Source of the DNA: Arthrobacter sp. Edens01
Lineage (GTDB): Bacteria; Actinomycetota; Actinomycetes; Actinomycetales; Micrococcaceae
Length of the DNA: 64,000 nt
Assembly: GCF_001307035.1 (NCBI RefSeq)
Contig: NZ_LKIU01000005.1
Location: 1,226,300-1,290,299, forward strand
Reading direction: 5' to 3'
This document shows positions 20,594 to 29,644 of the stretch, one piece after another; the first letter of the stretch is position 1, and each line of letters starts with the position of its first letter. The notes under the pieces were generated by a model. The model was not told the origin of the DNA. It made no database searches and saw only the letters and a program-made list of their open reading frames with translations. A program made the translations under genes and the position numbers.

Positions 20594-22288
20594 CTAGTGC
20601 TTCTCGATCGAAGCAGGCGCATCATCCACTTCGCTTGCCTCAACTTCGGCAGGCGCTTCATGGTGATGAGCGGCTTCAAGTTCAGCCGGCGTCACCGGAG
20701 CAACGCGGTCTTCGAAGAAGAACCGGGAGAGCGCTCCGCGGCGCTTTTCGCTGCGGCTGATCTTGCCCTTGGCATCCGGCTGGGCCGGGGTAACCTCGGG
20801 GGACTCAAAGGCAACGAGCTTGTAGCGCTTGAACTCGTCCAGCGGCTCGTGCACCTCGATGTACTCGCCGTGCGGCAGGCGGACAATGCGTCCGCTCTCC
20901 ACGCCGTGGAGCACAATCTCGCGGTCCTTGCGCTGCAGAGCCAGGGCGATGCGGCGGGCCACAATGAATCCGATGACCGGTCCGAAGAAGAACAGGAAGC
21001 GGAGCCAGTAAGTCACGTCGTTCAGCGACACCAGGAAGTGCGTGGCGATGAGGTCGGAGCTGGCAGCAGCCCACATGACGCAGTAGAAGATAACGCCGGC
21101 AACACCGATGCCGGTGCGGGTCGGAGCGTTGCGCGGGCGGTCCAGCAGGTTGTGGATCCGCTTGTCCTTGGTGACCCAGGCTTCGATCCACGGCCATGTG
21201 AACAGCAGGGTGAAGACGATGCCGGCAGGTACCAGGGCGGGGAGCAGCACGTTCAGGGAGAGCGTGTTGACGCCCCAGGGGAACGGAATGTTCCATTCGA
21301 ACGGGAAGCCGAACAGCCAGCCCGGCATCAGGCGCAGGGCGCCGTCAACCCAGCCGATGTACCAGTCAGGCTGGGTGCCTGCGGATACGGGGGAGGGGTC
21401 GTAGGGGCCGTAGTTCCAGATCGGGTTGATCGTGAAGACCGCCGAGATGAAGGCGATGATGCCGAAGACGATGAAGAAGAAGCCACCGGCCTTCGCTGCG
21501 TAGACAGGTCCAACGGGGTAGCCGACAACGTTGTTGTTGGTACGGCCCGGGCCGCGCCACTGGGTGTGCTTGTGGATAACGACCATGAACAGGTGGATGG
21601 CGATCATCAGCAGGATCAGGGCAGGAACCAGGAGGATGTGCAGGACGTAAAGTCGTCCAATCACAGCCGTGCCGGGGAACTCCCCGCCGAAGAGGAAGAA
21701 GCTGATGTAGGTACCAACAACCGGGACAGCCTTGATAACGCCGTCGATGATGCGCAGGCCGTTGCCGGAAAGCAGGTCATCGGGGAGCGAGTAGCCGGTG
21801 AAGCCGGCAGCCAGGGCCAGGATGAGCAGCACGCCGCCCACAACCCAGTTCAGTTCGCGGGGCTTGCGGAACGCGCCGGTGAAGAAGACGCGGAGCATGT
21901 GCACCGATACGGAGGCAACGAACAGCAGGGCCGACCAGTGGTGGACCTGGCGCATGAAGAGGCCGCCGCGGACGTCGAAGGAAATATCCAGCGACGAAGC
22001 ATAGGCGACGGACATCTCTACGCCCTTGAGGGGAACGTAGCTGCCTTCGTAGTGGGTTTCCGCCATGGACGGATCAAAGAAGAACGTCAGGAACGTTCCG
22101 GAGAGGAGCAGGATGACGAAGCTGTAGAGCGCCACTTCACCAAACATGAAGGACCAGTGGTCAGGAAAGACCTTGCGGCCGAACTCCTTGACCATCATCG
22201 AGCCGCTGACGCGGGTGTCGACGAAGTTGGTGATGCGCCCGAGCTTGGTCTTCGGCTCGTAGGTGCCGGTTACAGAGGTAGCACTCAT
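20594..22288 (-). CDS. qcrB: Cytochrome bc1 complex cytochrome b subunit
   Basis: 564-residue cytochrome b of the actinobacterial bcc complex: quinol oxidation at Qp and transfer through hemes bL and bH. Heme-ligand His pairs lie in RQVHHWSALLFVASVSVHML and, one helix on, in LHILLV...AIHLFMVVIH. The polar C-terminal extension (about 100 residues, His/Glu-rich end) is normal for actinobacterial QcrB. Last gene of ctaE-qcrC-qcrA-qcrB, with a 2-bp gap to qcrA. Confidence 0.97.
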   Translation of the reverse strand: MSATSVTGTYEPKTKLGRITNFVDTRVSGSMMVKEFGRKVFPDHWSFMFGEVALYSFVILLLSGTFLTFFFDPSMAETHYEGSYVPLKGVEMSVAYASSLDISFDVRGGLFMRQVHHWSALLFVASVSVHMLRVFFTGAFRKPRELNWVVGGVLLILALAAGFTGYSLPDDLLSGNGLRIIDGVIKAVPVVGTYISFFLFGGEFPGTAVIGRLYVLHILLVPALILLMIAIHLFMVVIHKHTQWRGPGRTNNNVVGYPVGPVYAAKAGGFFFIVFGIIAFISAVFTINPIWNYGPYDPSPVSAGTQPDWYIGWVDGALRLMPGWLFGFPFEWNIPFPWGVNTLSLNVLLPALVPAGIVFTLLFTWPWIEAWVTKDKRIHNLLDRPRNAPTRTGIGVAGVIFYCVMWAAASSDLIATHFLVSLNDVTYWLRFLFFFGPVIGFIVARRIALALQRKDREIVLHGVESGRIVRLPHGEYIEVHEPLDEFKRYKLVAFESPEVTPAQPDAKGKISRSEKRRGALSRFFFEDRVAPVTPAELEAAHHHEAPAEVEASEVDDAPASIEKH

Positions 22289-22290
22289 GA

Positions 22291-23316
22291 TCAGCCACGC
22301 TCCCAGTAGCTCGGTCCAACGGGTTCAGTGAAGTCGCTGGTGGCAATGAGGTAGCCCTCGTCGTCAACGGCGATCGGCAGCTGCGGCAGTGGACGGACGG
22401 CCGGACCGAAGATGACAGCGCATTCCTGGGTCAGGTCGAAGGTGGACTGGTGGCACGGGCACAGCAGGTGGTGCGTGTGCTGTTCGTAGAGTGCCACCGG
22501 GCAGCCAACGTGGGTGCAGATCTTGGAGTAGGCAACGATGCCGTCCACGGACCAGTCTTCGCGTCCGGGGGAGGGGTTCAGCTCGGAAGGATCCAGGCGC
22601 ATCAGCAGGACAACTGCCTTGGCCTTTTCTTCGAGCTTGTGCTCGGCGTCGTTCAGGCCCTCGGGAATCACGTGGAAGGCGGAACCGAGGGTGACGTCGG
22701 AAGCCTTGATCGGAGTTCCGCTGGGGTCGCGGGTAAGGCGCACGCCGTTGTCCCACATGGTGTGGCGCAGGACATCGCCGGGCAGCGGACCGAGGTCACG
22801 GAAGAGCACGATCGCAGGAAGCGGAGCCAGTGCCATGGCACCCAGGAGGGTGTTGCGGATCAGCGGGCGGCGCTTGATGCCGGTCTCTTCGATGATGTCG
22901 CCGATCATCTTCTCGGCAACAACGCGGTCCTCTTCCGGACGGATCTCGTGGCGTTCCTCGATGACTTCGTGGTCCGGCATGAGCGTCTTGGCCCAGTGGA
23001 CAATGCCAACGCCGATGCCGAGCATGGCGAACGCGGTGCCCAGACCCAGGAACAGGTTCTGGATGCGCAGGGTGCCAATGCTCTCATCCAGGCGGATAAA
23101 GAAATATCCGTAGAAAAACAGGAGCGTACCGAGTGCGGAGATGGCGAAAAGAATCGCCACCTGCTTCTCGGACCGCTTCTCAGCCCGGGGATCCGTGTCG
23201 GCCAGGCGAGGACGGTGCGGGGGAAGTCCAGGATTCTGGAACTCCCCTTCTTCGCCCTGGCCAGCCGTAGCAACGGTGCCCGAGGTGTTCGGACTGCCGT
23301 GACTATGGTCGCCCAT
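22291..23316 (-). CDS. qcrA: Rieske iron-sulfur subunit of the bcc complex
   Basis: 341-residue Rieske protein with three N-terminal membrane helices (about 50-70, 82-105 and 152-172), the actinobacterial three-helix type, and a C-terminal [2Fe-2S] domain with CTHVGCPV and CPCHQSTF supplying the Cys2His2 ligands. Two starts are possible: ATG 23316 (MGDHSHG, preceded by GAGGGGG) and ATG 23328, four codons earlier; the first is preferred. It lies between qcrC and qcrB. Confidence 0.95.
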   Translation of the reverse strand: MGDHSHGSPNTSGTVATAGQGEEGEFQNPGLPPHRPRLADTDPRAEKRSEKQVAILFAISALGTLLFFYGYFFIRLDESIGTLRIQNLFLGLGTAFAMLGIGVGIVHWAKTLMPDHEVIEERHEIRPEEDRVVAEKMIGDIIEETGIKRRPLIRNTLLGAMALAPLPAIVLFRDLGPLPGDVLRHTMWDNGVRLTRDPSGTPIKASDVTLGSAFHVIPEGLNDAEHKLEEKAKAVVLLMRLDPSELNPSPGREDWSVDGIVAYSKICTHVGCPVALYEQHTHHLLCPCHQSTFDLTQECAVIFGPAVRPLPQLPIAVDDEGYLIATSDFTEPVGPSYWERG

Positions 23317-23401
23317 GATCCCCCTCATCCTTCTCTTGAAACTGCATTAGTAGACCTATGTGTAACTGTGATGTCACCCCGGGGGGTGAGCGCGGCGATG
23401 A

Positions 23402-24187
23402 CTAGGAAGACCGGGAGGTCAACCAGATTGTGAAAGCGATGATCAGGCCCAGGCCGGCTGTCCAAATGAACAGGCCTTCGGAGACCGGACCGAGTGAACC
23501 GAGTTCGGCTCCACCGGGGGAACCGTTGGCTTCGATGTTCTTGAGGAACGTGATGATGTCCTGCTTCTCCTCGGGGGAGAGGTTCGCGTCAGAGAAGACG
23601 GGCATGTTCTGCGGGCCTGTGACCATGGCCTCGTAGATGTGCTGTTCGCTGACGCCCTCCAGGGCCGGAGCGAACTTGCCGCGGGTCAGGGCGCCGCCTG
23701 CACCTGCAGCGTTGTGGCACATGGCGCAGTTGACGCGGAACAGTTCGCCGCCGGCAGCGGCGTCGCCGCTGGTCTCCAGGTACTGCTCTTCCGGAACGGA
23801 CGGGCCGGCACCGAGGGATGCAACGTAAGCGGCCATCTGTGCGGTCTGTTCTTCGTTGAACTGCTGCGGCTTCTGCTGTGCCTGCGGGCCCTGCATGGCC
23901 ATCGGCATGCGGCCGGTGCCGACCTGGAAATCGACGGACGCGGCACCGACGCCTACGAGGGACGGGCCGTTCTCGGTTCCGCTGGCCTCCATGCCGTGGC
24001 AGGTGGCGCAGTTCGCAATGAAGAGCTTCTCGCCCTGCTGCACATCATCGGCAGTGTAGGTAGTGGCGGCCTGGGCTTCGTTCGCTCCGGAAGCAGCCGC
24101 ATAGATGCCGCCGGTAACGATGAGGCCCAGCAGCAGCAGTGCTACTGCTGCCAGGGGATGACGTCGCCTTTGCGATAGTGCCTTCAC
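23402..24187 (-). CDS. qcrC: Diheme cytochrome c subunit of the bcc complex
   Basis: 261-residue diheme cytochrome c (cc subunit). An N-terminal membrane segment (about 12-34), two CxxCH heme c sites (CATCH and CAMCH), each with a downstream Met ligand candidate (RMPMAM; NMPVF), and a C-terminal membrane anchor ending TSRSS. It replaces soluble cytochrome c by passing electrons directly to the CuA site of CtaC. GTG start at 24187. Confidence 0.96.
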   Translation of the reverse strand: MKALSQRRRHPLAAVALLLLGLIVTGGIYAAASGANEAQAATTYTADDVQQGEKLFIANCATCHGMEASGTENGPSLVGVGAASVDFQVGTGRMPMAMQGPQAQQKPQQFNEEQTAQMAAYVASLGAGPSVPEEQYLETSGDAAAGGELFRVNCAMCHNAAGAGGALTRGKFAPALEGVSEQHIYEAMVTGPQNMPVFSDANLSPEEKQDIITFLKNIEANGSPGGAELGSLGPVSEGLFIWTAGLGLIIAFTIWLTSRSS

Positions 24188-24265
24188 TTAGTGGTTCCTA
24201 ACTTGTGTGGTCTTTGGGTTACTCGTGCCACTTTGAATATTGCTGTGGTGCTGCCCTGAAGCGGA

Positions 24266-24904
24266 CTACTTGAGGAAGTAGATGATGACGAAGAGGGCAA
24301 TCCAGACCACGTCGACGAAGTGCCAGTAGTAGGACGTCACGATCGCTGAGGTCGCCTCGAAGTGCCCGAACCGCTTGGCGGCGTAGGCGCGTCCGATGAT
24401 GAACAGGAATGCGATCAGGCCGCCGGCCACGTGCAGGCCGTGGAAACCGGTGGTGATGTAGAACGAGGAGCCATAGGCGTTGGAGGAGAGCGAGATCCCG
24501 TGGGACACGAGTTCTGCGTACTCGAAGGCCTGGACGGCTACGAAGATGGCGCCGAGGAAGAAGGTCAGGTAGAACCACTCGACCATTCCCCAACGGGCAA
24601 TCTGGAAGAGCCCGCCGGTGCGGCGCGGCTGGAGCCGCTCAGCGGCGAAGACGCCGAACTGGCAGGAGAAGGAGCTGGAAACAAGGATCACCGTGTTCAC
24701 AAAGGCGAACGGCACGTTCAGCTTGGCTGTCTCGATCTCCCACATCTCGCCCGAGGTGGAGCGGAGAGTGAAGTACATCGCGAAAAGCGCAGCAAAGAAC
24801 ATGAGTTCGCTGGAGAGCCACACCACGGTCCCTACGGAGACCATATTGGGGCGGTTCAGCGTGGGGTGAGCCGGGGTACTGGGGGCATGGGTCGCTGTTG
24901 TCAC
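24266..24904 (-). CDS. ctaE: Cytochrome c oxidase subunit III
   Basis: 212-residue subunit III with five predicted helices, the usual short actinobacterial form. Conserved [10 protein letters not shown] and [11 protein letters not shown] are present. The GTG start has CATAAT ending 6 nt upstream and no Shine-Dalgarno, so the ctaE-qcrCAB transcript probably starts at the codon. It diverges from trpD; 78 bp separate it from qcrC. Confidence 0.96.
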   Translation of the reverse strand: MTTATHAPSTPAHPTLNRPNMVSVGTVVWLSSELMFFAALFAMYFTLRSTSGEMWEIETAKLNVPFAFVNTVILVSSSFSCQFGVFAAERLQPRRTGGLFQIARWGMVEWFYLTFFLGAIFVAVQAFEYAELVSHGISLSSNAYGSSFYITTGFHGLHVAGGLIAFLFIIGRAYAAKRFGHFEATSAIVTSYYWHFVDVVWIALFVIIYFLK

Positions 24905-25063
24905 ATAGACATTATGGCCGTAAAACTGCCCAGTTCACCAACAGAACCAGACGAACGGCGCGTCTGGTTCGTTCCCAAACCGCTCACTTCCCAGCAACGG
25001 CGCGGAACTTGCCGTCCGGAAACAAATCAGCATTTTCTACGATTCGTAGATAACCTAGAGCGT
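24905..25063. promoter_or_regulatory. Divergent promoter region ctaE / trpD
   Basis: On the - strand CATAAT (24916-24911) ends 6 nt before ctaE; on the + strand TAACCT (25051-25056) ends 7 nt before trpD. Both imply leaderless transcripts leaving a shared 159-bp spacer. Confidence 0.55.
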
Positions 25064-26110
25064 GTGAGTACGTTTTCGAGTTCCGAGCACACCTGGCCGT
25101 CGCTTATTACCGCGCTCATCGCGGGGCAGGACCTGAGTTCTGAACAAACCTGGTGGGCGATGGACACGATCATGGCGGGGGATGCATCCGACGCGCAGAT
25201 CGCGGGCTTCCTGGTTGCGCTGCGCGCCAAGGGCGAAAGCGTGGAGGAACTCACAGGACTGGTGGAGGCCATGCTGGCCAATGCCCGTCCCATCGACATT
25301 CCGGGCGAGACCCTGGACATTGTGGGAACCGGCGGTGACAGGCATAACACTGTCAACATCTCTTCCATGGCCGCACTGGTGTGTGCCGGTGCCGGCGCCA
25401 AAGTGGTCAAGCACGGCAACCGCGCGGCGTCGTCCTCCTCGGGTTCCGCAGACGTCATTGAAGCGCTGGGCGTGCGGCTGGACCTCCCCGTGGACCGCGT
25501 TGCCCGTTCCGCAGTCGAAGCAGGTATTACGTTCTGCTTCGCGCAGGTCTTCCATCCCTCGATGCGCTTTGCCGCGGTTGCGCGCCGGGACATGGGCGTC
25601 GCAACCGCCTTCAACTTCATGGGCCCCCTGACCAATCCCTCACGTCCCTCCGCTTCAGCCATAGGCGTGGCAGACGAGCGCCTTGCACCGCTGATTGCGG
25701 GTGTACTGGCGGCACGCGGGGTGCGTGCGCTGGTATTCCGCGGCGGCGATGGGCTCGATGAGCTGACCACCACCGGCACCTCTACCGTCTGGGAGGTCCG
25801 TAACGGCACCGTAGAGCGGTCGACAGTGGATCCAATGGACCTCGGGATACCCAGGGCCACCCTGGACGATCTGCGGGGCGGGGACGCGGCCGCGAACGCT
25901 GCCGTCGTGCTGAGCGTGCTGGCAGGGGACCGGGGCCCGGTCCGGGACGCCGTGCTGCTCAATGCGGCCGCTGCGCTGGTGGCCCTGGATCCAGCCGCGG
26001 AGGGAACCCTGACCGAACGGCTGCGGGCAGGCCTGCGCCGGGCAGAAGAGTCCGTGGACAGCGGCCAGGCCCGCAAGGCTCTGGACCGCTGGGTGGAAGT
26101 TACCCAGTAG
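25064..26110 (+). CDS. trpD: Anthranilate phosphoribosyltransferase
   Basis: 348-residue TrpD, which joins anthranilate to PRPP in tryptophan synthesis. PRPP/Mg motifs: [15 protein letters not shown] and [26 protein letters not shown] and a conserved [10 protein letters not shown] are also seen. GTG at 25064 (MSTFSSSEH) is the correct start; the frame stays open far upstream through the antisense of ctaE but without family sequence. Not in a trp operon here: it stands alone opposite ctaE, an arrangement conserved in many actinobacteria. Confidence 0.96.
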   Translation: MSTFSSSEHTWPSLITALIAGQDLSSEQTWWAMDTIMAGDASDAQIAGFLVALRAKGESVEELTGLVEAMLANARPIDIPGETLDIVGTGGDRHNTVNISSMAALVCAGAGAKVVKHGNRAASSSSGSADVIEALGVRLDLPVDRVARSAVEAGITFCFAQVFHPSMRFAAVARRDMGVATAFNFMGPLTNPSRPSASAIGVADERLAPLIAGVLAARGVRALVFRGGDGLDELTTTGTSTVWEVRNGTVERSTVDPMDLGIPRATLDDLRGGDAAANAAVVLSVLAGDRGPVRDAVLLNAAAALVALDPAAEGTLTERLRAGLRRAEESVDSGQARKALDRWVEVTQ

Positions 26111-26149
26111 CCGGGCAGTCCGGCCATATGCACTAAGAATTAAACGAAA

Positions 26150-26183
26150 AAGGGGAGGCTGACCGGTTGGTCCACCTCCCCTT
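26150..26183 (+). terminator. Terminator after trpD
   Basis: AAGGGGAGG (26150-26158) and CCTCCCCTT (26175-26183) with an inner GACC-GGTT-GGTC hairpin; the A-run GAAAA lies upstream. Probably bidirectional. Confidence 0.75.
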
Positions 26184-26294
26184 CGCGTGGGCTCGTTAGG
26201 GGCCGAAATGACGTGGATTACGGGGAAAATTCGTTACCCGAACGTTGTCTTCGGCGCCCTTCTGCCAGGAAAAATCGGTGTTTTAGGGGTCTAA

Positions 26295-26576
26295 CTATCC
26301 GTCGAAACCCAGCGAGAACGCGGCGTCGAGGTCATGTTTTGAGTAAGCCCGGAAGGCAATCTGAGTGGTGGTGCCGATCACACCCGGGACCTTCGAGAGC
26401 CGGTTGGCAATCGCGTCGGCCAGATCCTCGTGGCGGCGGACGCGGGCGACCGCGATCAGGTCCCACTCTCCGGTGACCGAGTAGACCTCGCTGATGCCTT
26501 CAATCTCGGAGATTTCCTCCGCGCACTCCGGAATCCGGGCCGAGTCGGTCTGGATGAGTACGAAAGCGGTGATCAT
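26295..26576 (-). CDS. Stand-alone Lrp/AsnC ligand-binding (RAM) domain protein
   Basis: 93-residue protein consisting only of the alpha-beta sandwich effector domain of Lrp/AsnC regulators, starting MITAFVLIQTD and including GEWDLIAVARVR. No helix-turn-helix is present, and none is encoded just upstream, so it is a free-standing RAM (SraA-like) protein rather than a truncated regulator. Such proteins can bind amino acids and multimerise. AAGGAAAGG precedes the ATG. Confidence 0.85.
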   Translation of the reverse strand: MITAFVLIQTDSARIPECAEEISEIEGISEVYSVTGEWDLIAVARVRRHEDLADAIANRLSKVPGVIGTTTQIAFRAYSKHDLDAAFSLGFDG

Positions 26577-26607
26577 GGCTTGCCTTTCCTTCTGCTGGGC
26601 ACCTGTG

Positions 26608-27012
26608 TCAGGCCCTGTTTATGAGCCTAGTGGAATCGCGGCGTGCGCGCCCGCGCGTGGCAAGTGATGCCGTGAGGCGGGGAAGCAGCAGGAAAGCTCC
26701 GAGGACACCAAAGGTGACCAGCTGGAAGCTGAACGCTGTACCGCCGCCGGCCAGCGCCCGCACCGCCAGCCCGCCTCCGGCGGTGATTACCCACAGGAGA
26801 ACCCCGTGCGGCCAGAGGGATGCCGGACGGCGCCACAGGCGCAGCAGTGCCCAGGCAGCCAGCGCAGCAGCAATGAAGGGGGATGCGGTGATCAGGACAC
26901 CGGCGGGATCCACGCCGTGGGCATGGGTGTCCCGGCCCAGTGCCGCAAAAACGATGATGAGTACGACGTCGGCGGCCAGCTGGACGGGCCAGAGCCGGGT
27001 TCCGCGGTTCAC
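26608..27012 (-). CDS. DUF3054 membrane protein
   Basis: 134-residue integral membrane protein of the DUF3054 family, unknown function, with four predicted helices and short loops (LWPVQLAADVVLIIVFAALG at the start). The GTG start overlaps the stop of the TetR gene by 4 bp, so it is co-transcribed with that regulator and possibly with the ABC genes. Confidence 0.8.
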   Translation of the reverse strand: MNRGTRLWPVQLAADVVLIIVFAALGRDTHAHGVDPAGVLITASPFIAAALAAWALLRLWRRPASLWPHGVLLWVITAGGGLAVRALAGGGTAFSFQLVTFGVLGAFLLLPRLTASLATRGRARRDSTRLINRA

Positions 27013-27611
27013 TGGCCGGCTCCGGCAGTGCCGCCGCCGTGTTCGCGGATGTAAGGCACAAGGAGTTCGCGGACAAGGCGTCCGACCTGCTGCAGGTCCT
27101 TGCCGGACTCCAGGAGGCGGGTTCCGGTGTGCACGATGGCATTGATGAGTTCGGCAGTGCTGTGCGGGTCTTCGGCGCCGAGATCCTTCAGGGCTCCTAC
27201 CAGCGGGTCCAGGATCGCCTGGTGCATGCGGGCGCTCTGGGCGTCGAGTTCCTCGCTGGGTGCCACGGATGCCAGGGCGCTGCCAACGGCATGTTCGCCC
27301 TCGGCAACCAGGGCGATATTCGTAAGGACATACGCAAGGATCCGGTCGGCCGGCTCCGTTTCGGCGCTCATGGCGTCCTCTACGCGCTGTGCCCAGCGTG
27401 GAAAGACGTCCATTACCAGTGCATTCAGCAGGTCGGTGCGGGACTTGTAGTACTGGTAGGCGCTGGGCCGTGCGAGCCCTGCGAGGGCTGCTACCTCAGC
27501 CATGCTTGGCGCTTCGCCGGTACGTGCCAGGAGCGTCCTCGCGGCGTCCAGGAGGGCCCTTTGCTGTGCGGCACGGTGTTCAGCCACCGTCGGCGCGGTA
27601 ATGCGGGGCAA
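27009..27611 (-). CDS. TetR-family regulator
   Basis: 200-residue TetR repressor. N-terminal HTH about residues 16-62 (ALLDAARTLLARTGEAPSMA, then GLARPSAYQYYKSRTDLL). The C-terminal ligand domain is unassigned. TTG start with AGGAGGG 4 nt upstream. It is the third gene after the permease and ATPase genes (24-bp gap), so it most likely regulates this transporter, probably through the palindromes in front of the permease gene. Confidence 0.88.
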   Translation of the reverse strand: MPRITAPTVAEHRAAQQRALLDAARTLLARTGEAPSMAEVAALAGLARPSAYQYYKSRTDLLNALVMDVFPRWAQRVEDAMSAETEPADRILAYVLTNIALVAEGEHAVGSALASVAPSEELDAQSARMHQAILDPLVGALKDLGAEDPHSTAELINAIVHTGTRLLESGKDLQQVGRLVRELLVPYIREHGGGTAGAGQ

Positions 27612-27635
27612 AGAGCCCTCCTGTTCGTGCAGTAT

Positions 27636-28337
27636 CTAGCTTGCGAGCCGGCCGTCGACCATCTCTACGACCCGGTCGCAGTGATGGAGGACGTCATGGT
27701 CGTGGGTAACCATAACAGTAGCAACCCCGAACTCATGGGTTTCCCGGGCGAGAAGCTCCACTACGTCCTGGCTCCGCTTGCGGTCCAGGGCAGCCGTGGG
27801 CTCATCCACCAGGAGCACCGTGGGCTTGGAGACCAGTGCGCGGGCGATGCCTACGCGCTGGCGTTCTCCGCCGGAGAGCTGGTCGGGGCGGCTGTCGAGC
27901 TTGTGGCCCATGCCCACGGCGTCGAGCAGCTGCTTGGCGTTGAACTTCCCCTTCATCTTTGCCATCCGGTGAATCAGCTCCAGCTGCTCGGAAGCCGTGA
28001 GGGCAGGGATGAGGTTGCCGGACTGGAATACAAAACCGATGTTCTCCAGCCGGAACCGGGCCTTGGCAGCCTTGCTGAGGGTGGAGATGTCCGTGCCGTT
28101 CACGCTTACCAGCCCGCTGTCCGGAGTGGCCAGCGCACCGGCTACTGCGAGCAGCGAGGACTTGCCCGCTCCTGAGGGGCCGACGACGGCGACGAGCTCG
28201 CCCGGCTCGACGGCCAGGGATACGTTGTCCAGGGCCTGGACGGTGCTTTCGCCGTCGCCCAGAGCCATGTTGGCGTTTTCGATGCGCAGGCCGCGGGTGC
28301 TGACCTTTGCGCCGGAGGTGTGAGTCTGTGTGCTCAT
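27636..28337 (-). CDS. ABC transporter ATP-binding protein (MacB/LolD type)
   Basis: 233-residue ATPase of the MacB/LolCDE/FtsE group. Walker A GPSGAGKSS, signature LSGGERQ, Walker B VLLVDEP, H-loop VTHD. Couples ATP hydrolysis to conformational work by the FtsX-like permease encoded just upstream (4-bp overlap). These systems export peptides, lipids or drugs, or act on envelope proteins; the substrate is unknown. Confidence 0.92.
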   Translation of the reverse strand: MSTQTHTSGAKVSTRGLRIENANMALGDGESTVQALDNVSLAVEPGELVAVVGPSGAGKSSLLAVAGALATPDSGLVSVNGTDISTLSKAAKARFRLENIGFVFQSGNLIPALTASEQLELIHRMAKMKGKFNAKQLLDAVGMGHKLDSRPDQLSGGERQRVGIARALVSKPTVLLVDEPTAALDRKRSQDVVELLARETHEFGVATVMVTHDHDVLHHCDRVVEMVDGRLAS

Positions 28338-29479
28338 CGCTGTCCTCCTAGGGCAGCCAGGGGATCAACCCGGGAAATTCGGACGATGGCTATTGCAGCA
28401 CCGAGGATGCCCATGATGATTGTCACAGCCGTTGCGGTGGTGATGGGGCCCGCCTCAAGTGCGAACGGCATGGCGCTGCCGGAGAGCCATGCTCCCATGC
28501 CAAGGCCTGCGGCGACGCCGACGGCGGTGGACAGGACCAGGATTACGACGGCCTGGAAAATGCCGTCGCGCAGCAGGTAGCCGGTGGAGGCTCCGACGGC
28601 GCGGAGTACTGCCAGCTCGTGCTTGCGCTGGATCGTCCACACGGTGAAGAACGCTCCGACAACCAGCGCGCAGATTGCGTAGAGGAAAACCTGGATCATT
28701 TCCAGTGTCATCGTCTCGGCGGTGTAGCCGGGGGAAGCGTCGAAGGAGTCTTTGAGGGTGGAGGTGACAGTCCCTGCGGCGGCGTCACCTGCAGCGAAGT
28801 CCAGCTCTGCGCCGTCTTCAGCCTTGATGGCGAGGGCGCTGGCGGTGTCGAAGTCCAGGGCGGCAATGTCGGCCTCGGCCGGTGCGCCGGGCTGGGACTG
28901 TCCGCTTGCAATGTACTGCCAGGTTTCCAGCGGCAGGTAGGCCATATCGACGTGGCCGAAGGTGGCCTGGCTGTCGGTGTAGCCGACAACGGTGAGTTCA
29001 ACGTCGAGGCGGTCCAGTGTGATTACGGAACCGAGTTCGATCCCGGCATCTTCCGCGGTGGGGGAGACAACGATTTCGTTGACGGCCTGGATGGCCCGTC
29101 CGTCACCCACAGCCGGGGCGAGGAAAGAGCCGGTGTCGATGCCGAAGAGGGACAGGTCAACCTGGGTGCCGTCTTCGGTGACGCCGTTGACGATCGTGGA
29201 ACCCAGCATGGTGACTTCCTCTACACCCTCCTGGGTGCTCCAGGCTTCGGCCTGGGAAGGATCAACGATGCTGCGGGAGAAGGCATTGTCGGTTTTGGTG
29301 CCTTCGTTGAAGGCAATGGCCGATGCCGGCATGGCCTTAAGGCCGGACACCCCGTCATTTACGAGCCCGGATGACAGGCCGGAGAGAAGGACCATCAGAA
29401 CGGCAATGAGGGCGATGACGCCGCCCATTAATCCGAACCGGGCCCGAGCGAAACGCAGTTCGCGCAGCGCTAGGAACAT
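28334..29479 (-). CDS. FtsX/MacB-like ABC transporter permease
   Basis: 381-residue permease with the MacB layout: helix 1 (about 15-38), a large extracytoplasmic domain (about 40-255), then three C-terminal helices, with the conserved TIQRKHELAVLRAVGAS motif of the FtsX domain after helix 2. AAGGGG lies 6 nt before the ATG. First gene of permease-ATPase-TetR-DUF3054, transcribed from a region with nested palindromes. Confidence 0.9.
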   Translation of the reverse strand: MFLALRELRFARARFGLMGGVIALIAVLMVLLSGLSSGLVNDGVSGLKAMPASAIAFNEGTKTDNAFSRSIVDPSQAEAWSTQEGVEEVTMLGSTIVNGVTEDGTQVDLSLFGIDTGSFLAPAVGDGRAIQAVNEIVVSPTAEDAGIELGSVITLDRLDVELTVVGYTDSQATFGHVDMAYLPLETWQYIASGQSQPGAPAEADIAALDFDTASALAIKAEDGAELDFAAGDAAAGTVTSTLKDSFDASPGYTAETMTLEMIQVFLYAICALVVGAFFTVWTIQRKHELAVLRAVGASTGYLLRDGIFQAVVILVLSTAVGVAAGLGMGAWLSGSAMPFALEAGPITTATAVTIIMGILGAAIAIVRISRVDPLAALGGQR

Positions 29480-29500
29480 GTGAAACCCCTTGATTGTTTG

Positions 29501-29537
29501 GGTATGTAAGTTGCTGACGCTTAGTCAGGAACATACC
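29501..29537. promoter_or_regulatory. Probable TetR operator
   Basis: Outer inverted repeat GGTATGT (29501-29507) / ACATACC (29531-29537) encloses an inner CTGAC-N5-GTCAG (29514-29528). It lies 22 bp upstream of the permease ATG. The regulator encoded in the same operon is the natural candidate ligand; this assignment is inference. Confidence 0.55.
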
Positions 29538-29644
29538 AACATCATGTCACTATGATCTCACGCTGCCAAACAGGCGGGGCATTATGCGGCCCGAAGAACC
29601 CCGTTGGCTATCGGAGAGGCATGTGCCTCTGCTGTGCTTGAGAC

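Noticed and set aside
20588-22309. A 573-codon open frame on + across qcrB
   Set aside because: It is the antisense of qcrB in a GC-rich genome; the translation is rich in Asp/Glu/Gln/Arg with no domain, while the - strand is clearly cytochrome b.
24362-25063. Upstream extension of trpD by 234 codons
   Set aside because: It overlaps ctaE antisense and lacks family similarity; GTG 25064 with a -10 at 25051-25056 starts the true protein.
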